A DNA stretch of 64,000 nt from Chersky-840 sp963848335. GTDB lineage: Bacteria; Actinomycetota; Acidimicrobiia; Acidimicrobiales; UBA8190. Both the position numbers and the translations under genes were made by a program. Positions 59,387-64,000 of the stretch are shown here, in pieces (position 1 is the first letter of the stretch; each line of letters opens with the position of its first letter). The DNA is taken from the NCBI GenBank assembly GCA_963848335.1, contig CAWKDD010000003.1:682001-746000 (forward strand). Reading direction: 5' to 3'. The notes under the pieces were generated by a model that worked only from the letters and a program-made list of their open reading frames with translations, searched no databases and had not been told where the DNA came from.

Positions 59387-60856
59387 TCAGCCTGTGCTGC
59401 CGCCGAGACGGTCCCGGGCGACACGCAGTCGTTCCAGTACAGCCTCGCGCCCGAGCACCTCCAGGGACTGGAATAGGGGCGGCCCGACCCGGCGGCCGGT
59501 GACCGCCACCCGGATCGGCGCCTGGACCTTGTTCAGCTTGCGGCCCAGGGAGTCGGCCAGGGCCTGGGTGACCCTGTGCAGGGATTCTGCACTCCACTCG
59601 CAGTGGCGGTACGTGTCGAGGGCGGCGTCGAGGACGGCGGGCGCGGCCTCGTCACCTTCCACCGATGCCCACGAGCCCTCGTCCATGAGCGGCTCCTCGA
59701 GGAACAAGAAGTCCACCATGGGGGCCACCTCGTCGAGGACGGCGATGCGCTCTTGGACGTAGGGTGCCATGGCCCGGAACACCCCTTCGTCGAAGCGCTC
59801 GGGGGGCCACGGGACCCGGTCGGGCGCCAGCCACGGTCGGACCGCCTCGACGAACTCGTCGACCGACAGGGCCTTCATGTACTCCTTGTTCATCCACTCG
59901 AGCTTCTTCAGGTCGAAGAAGGCCGGGGCGTGGTTCACCGCGGACAGCTCGAACGATCCCACCATCTCCTCGACGGTGAGGATCTCGCGCCCCCGAGGGT
60001 CGCTCCACCCCAGCAGGGCCAGGTAGTTGCGCACGGCTCCCGCCAGGTACCCGCGCTCGCGGTAGGACTCCACCGCCACGTCGTCACGGCGCTTGGACAG
60101 CTTCTGGCGCCGCTCGTTCACCAGCAGGGGGAGGTGCGCGAACGCCGGCAGCGCGGCGTCCTCCCCCTCGAGCGCCGACCACAGCAGCAGCCCCTTGGGC
60201 GTCGACGGCAGGAGGTCCTCACCCCGGATGACGTGGGTGATGTCCATGGCGATGTCGTCGACCACGTTGGCGAGCACGAACAGCGGAGCGCCCGAGGACT
60301 TCACCACCACGAAGTCCTCGATGGCGTCGTGCGCGAAGGTCACGTCGCCGCGGATGAGGTCGTGGACCACGGTGACCCCCTGGCGGGGAACCTTGAAGCG
60401 CAGCGCCCGTCCCTCCCGACCCAGGCCCAGGTCCCGGCAGAAGCCGTCGTAGCCGGGGGTGGCGTTGCCCTTGGTCCGGGCGTCGATCTCCTCGCGGCTG
60501 CACCCACACGCGTAGAGCACGCCCTTCGCCCACAGCGCGTCGACGGCCCGGTGGTAGGCCTCGATGCGCGCCGACTGACGGTAGGGGCCCTCGTCGGGCT
60601 CCATGCCCAGCCACGACAGCGACGACAGGATCCCCTCCACCCACTCCTCGCGGTTGCGCTCGGTGTCGGTGTCCTCGATGCGCAGGACGAAGGTGCCGCC
60701 GGTGTGGCGGGCGAAGAGCCAGTTGTAGAGGGCGGCCCGGGCGCTGCCGACGTGGAGGAACCCGGTGGGAGAAGGAGCGAACCGGACCCTGGTGCCGTTG
60801 GGCCGGTGCGGGGCCGGGCCGCCGGCCGCTTCGGTCCCCCCGGCAGCGCCTGCCAC
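59387..60856 (-). CDS. gltX: glutamate--tRNA ligase
   Basis: 489 residues, full length for bacterial GluRS. The class I signature appears as FAPSPTGFLHVGSARAAL (HVGS in the HIGH position) with RIEDTDTERN after it, and the KMSKS loop is QKLSKRRDDV. The catalytic half is followed by the alpha-helical anticodon-binding part. It charges tRNA-Glu and, in organisms without GlnRS, also tRNA-Gln to make Glu-tRNA-Gln; neighbouring tRNA-Glu and tRNA-Gln fit this. The GTG start at 60856 is six bases after the ferredoxin stop, so the genes appear co-transcribed. Confidence 0.96.
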   Translation of the reverse strand: MAGAAGGTEAAGGPAPHRPNGTRVRFAPSPTGFLHVGSARAALYNWLFARHTGGTFVLRIEDTDTERNREEWVEGILSSLSWLGMEPDEGPYRQSARIEAYHRAVDALWAKGVLYACGCSREEIDARTKGNATPGYDGFCRDLGLGREGRALRFKVPRQGVTVVHDLIRGDVTFAHDAIEDFVVVKSSGAPLFVLANVVDDIAMDITHVIRGEDLLPSTPKGLLLWSALEGEDAALPAFAHLPLLVNERRQKLSKRRDDVAVESYRERGYLAGAVRNYLALLGWSDPRGREILTVEEMVGSFELSAVNHAPAFFDLKKLEWMNKEYMKALSVDEFVEAVRPWLAPDRVPWPPERFDEGVFRAMAPYVQERIAVLDEVAPMVDFLFLEEPLMDEGSWASVEGDEAAPAVLDAALDTYRHCEWSAESLHRVTQALADSLGRKLNKVQAPIRVAVTGRRVGPPLFQSLEVLGREAVLERLRVARDRLGGSTG

Positions 60857-60862
60857 GGGGCG

Positions 60863-61060
60863 CTACTCGTCCTCGACGAGCGTGATCGCCCCCGTCGGGC
60901 AATTGTTGGCCGCCATGCGGACCTTGTCCATCAGCTCGGGCGGGGGGTTCTCGTCGAGCACGTACAGGTACCCGTCGTCGCGTACCTCGAACACCTCGGG
61001 CGCGATGCCCATGCACACGGCGTTGGACGCGCACACGTCGTAGTCAACGACGACCTTCAT
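60863..61060 (-). CDS. ferredoxin, 3Fe-4S type
   Basis: 65 residues from ATG 61060, with GGAGG eight bases upstream deciding this over the GTG at 61069. Cysteines lie in DVCASNAVCMGIAPE (C-x5-C) and NNCPTGAI, with the fourth cluster position of 4Fe-4S proteins missing, as in the small actinobacterial 3Fe-4S ferredoxins that deliver electrons to cytochromes P450 or steroid-ring oxygenases. It sits between the thiolase-like genes and gltX on the same strand, so a link to lipid or steroid catabolism is suggested by context only. Confidence 0.9.
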   Translation of the reverse strand: MKVVVDYDVCASNAVCMGIAPEVFEVRDDGYLYVLDENPPPELMDKVRMAANNCPTGAITLVEDE

Positions 61061-61129
61061 GGGACGCACCTCCGTCTCGACCCGACCGGCAGTGTAGCGG
61101 TGGGCACCAGGAGGCCCCGGACCCGCTCC

Positions 61130-62296
61130 TCAGGGCTTTTCGGTGCTGAGCACCCACATGGCGAAGAACTGCGAACCGCCGCCGTAGGCGTGGCCGAGCG
61201 CAGTGCGCACGTTCTCGACCTGGTGGGCTCCGGCCTGGCCACGGACCTGCATGGCCACCTCGAGGAAGCGAAGCATGCCCGAGGCCCCGATGGGGTTCGA
61301 CGACAACACGCCCCCCGAGCAGTTCCAGGGGATGTCCCCCCCGTCGAGGGCCGTGGCCCCGGCGTCGGTGAGCTTCCACCCGTCCCCCTGCTCGGCGAAC
61401 CCGAGGTTCTCGAGCCACATGGGCTCGAACCACGAGAAGGGGACGTACACCTCGGCCACGTCGATCTGGCGCCGGGGCTCGGTGATGCCTGCCTGGCGGT
61501 AGACGTCGGCGGCGCAGTCGATACCGGCGCGCGGATTGACCTGGTCGCGCCCGGCGAACATGGTGGGCTCCGAGCGCATGGCCATGCCGTGGATCCACGC
61601 CGGCGGACGGCCCGAACCCGAGGACTCCGCCACCCGTTCCGACGCCAGCACCATGGCGGCGGCCCCGTCCGAGGACGGGCACGTTTCGAGATAGCGGATC
61701 GGGTCCCACAGCATGATCGAGTCCTTCACCATGTCGAAGGAGATGTCCTCGATGTGCAGGTGGGCGTAGGGGTTCTTGAGCGCCTGGAGACGGTCCTTCA
61801 CCGCCACCAGGATGCCGATGTGGTCGGGAGCCCCCGAGCGTCGCATGTAGGCGCGGATGATGGGGGCGAAGAACCCACCCGCACCCGCCAGCAACGGAGC
61901 CGAGAAAGGCTGGGGAACCGACAGGGCCCACATGGCGTCGGAGTCCGACTGCTTCTCGAAGGCGACGGTGAGCACTCGCTCGTGCCGGCCCGAGGCCACG
62001 AGGTGGGCGGCCACGATGGCCGTCGACCCGCCCACCGATCCCGCCGTGTGCACCCGCAGCATGGGTTTGCCCACCGCGCCCAGCGCCGGCGCCAGGTACA
62101 GCTCGGGCATCATGACGCCCTCGAACATGTCCGGGGCCTTGCCGATGACCACGGCGTCGATGTCGCCCCAGTCCATGCCGGCGTCCTCGAGGGCGCGCCC
62201 CGCCGCCTCGCGCACCAGGCCCGCGATGGAGACGTCCTCGCGCTTGGCCGCGTGCTTGGTCTGCCCCACGCCGATCACCGCGCAGCGCTCGGCCAT
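61130..62296 (-). CDS. thiolase-domain protein (SCP-x/acetyl-CoA acetyltransferase-like)
   Basis: 388 residues. It begins AVIGVGQTKHAAKREDVSIA, the common opening of the lipid-transfer/thiolase group. The nucleophile region reads MLRVHTAGSVGGSTAIVAAH, with Ala-Gly where classical thiolases have the Cys. The C-terminal His/Cys loops are GGDIPWNCSGGVLSSNPIGA and GHAYGGGSQFFAMWVLST. The loss of the usual nucleophilic Cys is typical of Ltp2-like aldolases, which cleave sterol side-chain CoA thioesters with a DUF35 partner. The ATG at 62296 overlaps the upstream stop (TGATG). Confidence 0.88.
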   Translation of the reverse strand: MAERCAVIGVGQTKHAAKREDVSIAGLVREAAGRALEDAGMDWGDIDAVVIGKAPDMFEGVMMPELYLAPALGAVGKPMLRVHTAGSVGGSTAIVAAHLVASGRHERVLTVAFEKQSDSDAMWALSVPQPFSAPLLAGAGGFFAPIIRAYMRRSGAPDHIGILVAVKDRLQALKNPYAHLHIEDISFDMVKDSIMLWDPIRYLETCPSSDGAAAMVLASERVAESSGSGRPPAWIHGMAMRSEPTMFAGRDQVNPRAGIDCAADVYRQAGITEPRRQIDVAEVYVPFSWFEPMWLENLGFAEQGDGWKLTDAGATALDGGDIPWNCSGGVLSSNPIGASGMLRFLEVAMQVRGQAGAHQVENVRTALGHAYGGGSQFFAMWVLSTEKP

Positions 62297-63432
62297 CACG
62301 CCCCCTTTCGCGCCGGGCCCGGAGGCTCCGCCGCCAGGGCGCACACCAGGTTCTGTTGCAGACACGGACCCGAGGTGGCATGGGCGATGGCGCTGGTGGC
62401 GCTGCCGTCCATGATGCGCGACGCCGCCTCCCCGATGCGCAGGAGCCCGGCCACCATCAGGGCGTTGGCGGCCAGGGCCCCGCCCGAAGGGTTCACCGCC
62501 ACCGAGTCCGCCAGGCCCAGGGCGTCTCGCAGGATCAGCTCCTGGGGTGCGAACGGTGCGTGCAGCTCGGCCACGTCGACGTGCACGGACCCCGGCGCGT
62601 CCCCCGAGCCGTCGAAGACGCCGGCGGACTGCGCCGCGGTGCGGGTCGAGGGCGACACCGACAGGTCGCGCGCCCCCAAGGCGTGGGCCTCGATGCGGTG
62701 GTCGATGCCGGTGATCCACGCCGGGCGCTCGCACAGCTCCCGGGCCCGGTCACCCGCGGCGATGACCACGGCCGCCACGGCGTCGGTGATGGGCGGCAGG
62801 GCGTGGCGGCGCAACGGGGCCACCACGTAGTCGTCGCCCAGCAGATCGTCGGCCGACTGGTCCTTGGCCACCTGGGCGTTGGGGTTGCCGAGCGCGTCGC
62901 GCCGGCTGCGGGCCGCCACCGCCGCGAAGTCGCGCTCCGTGGCCTTGCCGGCGTCGATGAGGGCCTGGGCCTGCAGGGCGGCCAGAGCCACGGGGTCGGG
63001 CCACATGGGGGCCATGTAGTACGGGTCGAGCTGCAGGGCCAGGACCCGGTCGAGCTGGGCCGGCGAGGAGCGGCCGAAGCTGTAGACGAGGGCGGTGTCG
63101 ATCTCGCCTTCTTGGAGCAAGGTCCACGCCTCGTACAGGGCCCAGGCGCCGTCCATCTCGACGTGGCTCTCGCGCATGGGTGGCCACACCCCCACCGCGT
63201 CGAGCGCCATGACGAAGCTGAAGGGCGCACCCACCAGGTAGTCGGTGCTCCCCGAGCACACGAACCCCATGTCGCTCTTGGTCACGCCGATGTTGGCGAA
63301 CACCTCGGTCACCACCGGCATGAGGATCTCGACCTCGTTGCGGTGGTCCTCGCGCCGCACCGACTTCGACTGCGCCACCGACACCACCCCGACGGGGCGG
63401 ACCGCGGCGCGCCCCGCAGCGGCGGCGCTCAC
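62296..63432 (-). CDS. thiolase-like protein, partner of the downstream thiolase
   Basis: 378 residues from GTG 63432, which overlaps the DUF35 gene's stop. It has a thiolase fold: VGVVSVAQSKSVRREDHRNE, FVCSGSTDYLVGAPFSF in the nucleophile position, GRSSPAQLDRVLALQLDPYY and the C-terminal NPSGGALAANALMVAGLLRI, HATSGPCLQQNLVCAL. Paired, diverged thiolase homologues next to a DUF35 Zn-ribbon protein are the hallmark of Ltp-type aldolase or thiolase complexes in actinobacterial steroid and fatty-acid degradation. The extension beyond 63432 is non-thiolase sequence antisense in character. Confidence 0.85.
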   Translation of the reverse strand: MSAAAAGRAAVRPVGVVSVAQSKSVRREDHRNEVEILMPVVTEVFANIGVTKSDMGFVCSGSTDYLVGAPFSFVMALDAVGVWPPMRESHVEMDGAWALYEAWTLLQEGEIDTALVYSFGRSSPAQLDRVLALQLDPYYMAPMWPDPVALAALQAQALIDAGKATERDFAAVAARSRRDALGNPNAQVAKDQSADDLLGDDYVVAPLRRHALPPITDAVAAVVIAAGDRARELCERPAWITGIDHRIEAHALGARDLSVSPSTRTAAQSAGVFDGSGDAPGSVHVDVAELHAPFAPQELILRDALGLADSVAVNPSGGALAANALMVAGLLRIGEAASRIMDGSATSAIAHATSGPCLQQNLVCALAAEPPGPARKGA

Positions 63433-63956
63433 AGGTACTCCTTGAACGTCTCGTAGTCGGCGTCGGGCTCGCCGTTGGGCCGGAAGTACTTGACCGACGC
63501 CATGGTGAGGCCCCACTGCTCGGGGGGGAGCCACACCGCCTCCACCCGCATGCCCATGCGCACCTGGTCGGCGGGGAGCTCCTGGATCAGGCCCATGAAG
63601 GCGATGTTGGCCCCGTCGAGGAGGATCTGGGCGCAGATGTAGGGGATCTCGATGGACTGGCCCTGGAAGGGCACGTTCACCACGCAGTACGTCGTCACCG
63701 TCCCCGTGTTGGCCAGCTCCACCGGGTCGGTGGTGGCGACCCCGTCGGTGGGGCACGACCCCCGGGGTGGGACGTAGACCTGGTGGCAAGCCGGACAGCG
63801 CTGGCCGATGAACTTGCCCTGGGCGATGCCCTGGAGAAAGCGCGACTGCGACAGACCCGCCGTGTACTGGTAGTCGAGGCGCATCGGGGTGGCGAGGGTC
63901 GTCACGGGGGCCTCGCCCGATCCGGCGGAGTCGGTGAGGGTGCCGGCGTCGCTCAC
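63429..63956 (-). CDS. DUF35 OB-fold/Zn-ribbon protein
   Basis: 175 residues from GTG 63956, with GGGGAG six bases upstream. The rubredoxin-like ribbon reads QRCPACHQVYVPPRGSCPTDG, with Cys-x2-Cys and a third Cys visible (the fourth position is replaced). The OB-fold follows (NTGTVTTYCVVNVPFQGQS, YICAQILLDGANIAFMGLI). Such proteins bind thiolase-like partners and acyl-CoA substrates (ChsH2/Ltp2-type). It overlaps both the upstream partial gene and the downstream thiolase gene, so all are translated together. Confidence 0.88.
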   Translation of the reverse strand: MSDAGTLTDSAGSGEAPVTTLATPMRLDYQYTAGLSQSRFLQGIAQGKFIGQRCPACHQVYVPPRGSCPTDGVATTDPVELANTGTVTTYCVVNVPFQGQSIEIPYICAQILLDGANIAFMGLIQELPADQVRMGMRVEAVWLPPEQWGLTMASVKYFRPNGEPDADYETFKEYL

Positions 63957-64000
63957 GACGTGCTCCCCTCGGGCACGAAGCACTCGATGTCCTGCATGCG
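63953..64000 (-). CDS. C-terminal end of an upstream gene
   Basis: The minus strand carries an open frame from the window edge reading MQDIECFVPEGSTS before a TGA at 63955-63953 that overlaps the DUF35 GTG start. Sixteen codons are too few to identify it. The tight overlap makes it the first visible member of the thiolase operon. Confidence 0.5.
   Translation of the reverse strand, partial: RMQDIECFVPEGSTS

Noticed and set aside
59576..62830. A 1,084-codon open frame on the plus strand
   Set aside because: It is exactly antisense to gltX, ferredoxin and the thiolase genes, whose motifs are clear. Its composition (Arg, His, Gly, Val-rich with no domains) is typical of the antisense of GC-rich coding DNA.

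Overview
The window is high-GC, gene-dense DNA. It has frequent GTG/TTG starts, paired SDR/thiolase/DUF35 lipid-catabolism genes, SHOCT, DUF167 and replication-relaxation families, and at least two apparently leaderless promoters. Together these point to an actinomycetote, possibly an uncultured acidimicrobial-type lineage; the lineage is an inference, since no rRNA gene is present.

Left flank (1-12.1 kb), chromosomal: the 3' end of a TIGR03086-type protein; two SDR dehydrogenases; a carboxymuconolactone-decarboxylase-like/epimerase operon; a SHOCT membrane protein; a decayed acyl-CoA synthetase gene; a STAS protein; a DUF167 protein; an antibiotic-biosynthesis-monooxygenase-like protein; a His-rich lipoprotein; an acyltransferase-3 membrane enzyme; and an ArsR-type regulator with a leaderless promoter behind a 21-bp tandem repeat.

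Middle (12.2-56.5 kb), an accessory island. It holds two giant secreted RHS/YD-repeat proteins on the minus strand. The first (14.3-24.7 kb) carries a 606-bp tandem duplication, 24 NHL blades in four six-blade sets and three single-base frame breaks. The second (37.4-42.6 kb) is intact and has a seven-blade cysteine-paired propeller inserted before its RHS core. Each is followed by small membrane-associated genes that could be cognate immunity factors. Between and around them lie an IS110 element with a candidate bridge-RNA leader, an IS3 element with a frameshift signal, an integrase-type IS with perfect 23-bp ends, an internally deleted IS3 copy, and two near-identical replication-relaxation modules about 26 kb apart. 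There is also a class III cyclase/AAA+ ATPase regulator, plus an iteron-like palindromic region near 54 kb. A large serine recombinase closes the island; its last codons run antisense into the 3' end of tRNA-Glu, which probably marks the integration site.

The most unusual segment is 42.9-50.4 kb. It contains a CHAT-domain protease; a DUF4160 gene coupled to a DUF2442-like/HTH/ImmA-IrrE metalloprotease fusion; a radical SAM/SPASM enzyme translationally coupled to a thymidylate-kinase-like P-loop protein; a convergent endonuclease/exonuclease/phosphatase-family enzyme; and a small paralogous protein. An inverted repeat sits between the two divergent arms. I regard this as a candidate undescribed defence, toxin-antitoxin or signalling locus.

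Right flank (56.4-64 kb), chromosomal: tRNA-Glu(CTC), a frameshifted RCC1 lipoprotein, a MarR regulator, tRNA-Gln(CTG), and a minus-strand run of DUF35 protein, two thiolase-like proteins, a 3Fe-4S-type ferredoxin, gltX and a YdcF/DUF218 protein, with several start/stop overlaps indicating translational coupling. Several genes (acyl-CoA synthetase, RHS1, RCC1) carry single-base frame breaks. Real decay and assembly error cannot be separated from the sequence alone.
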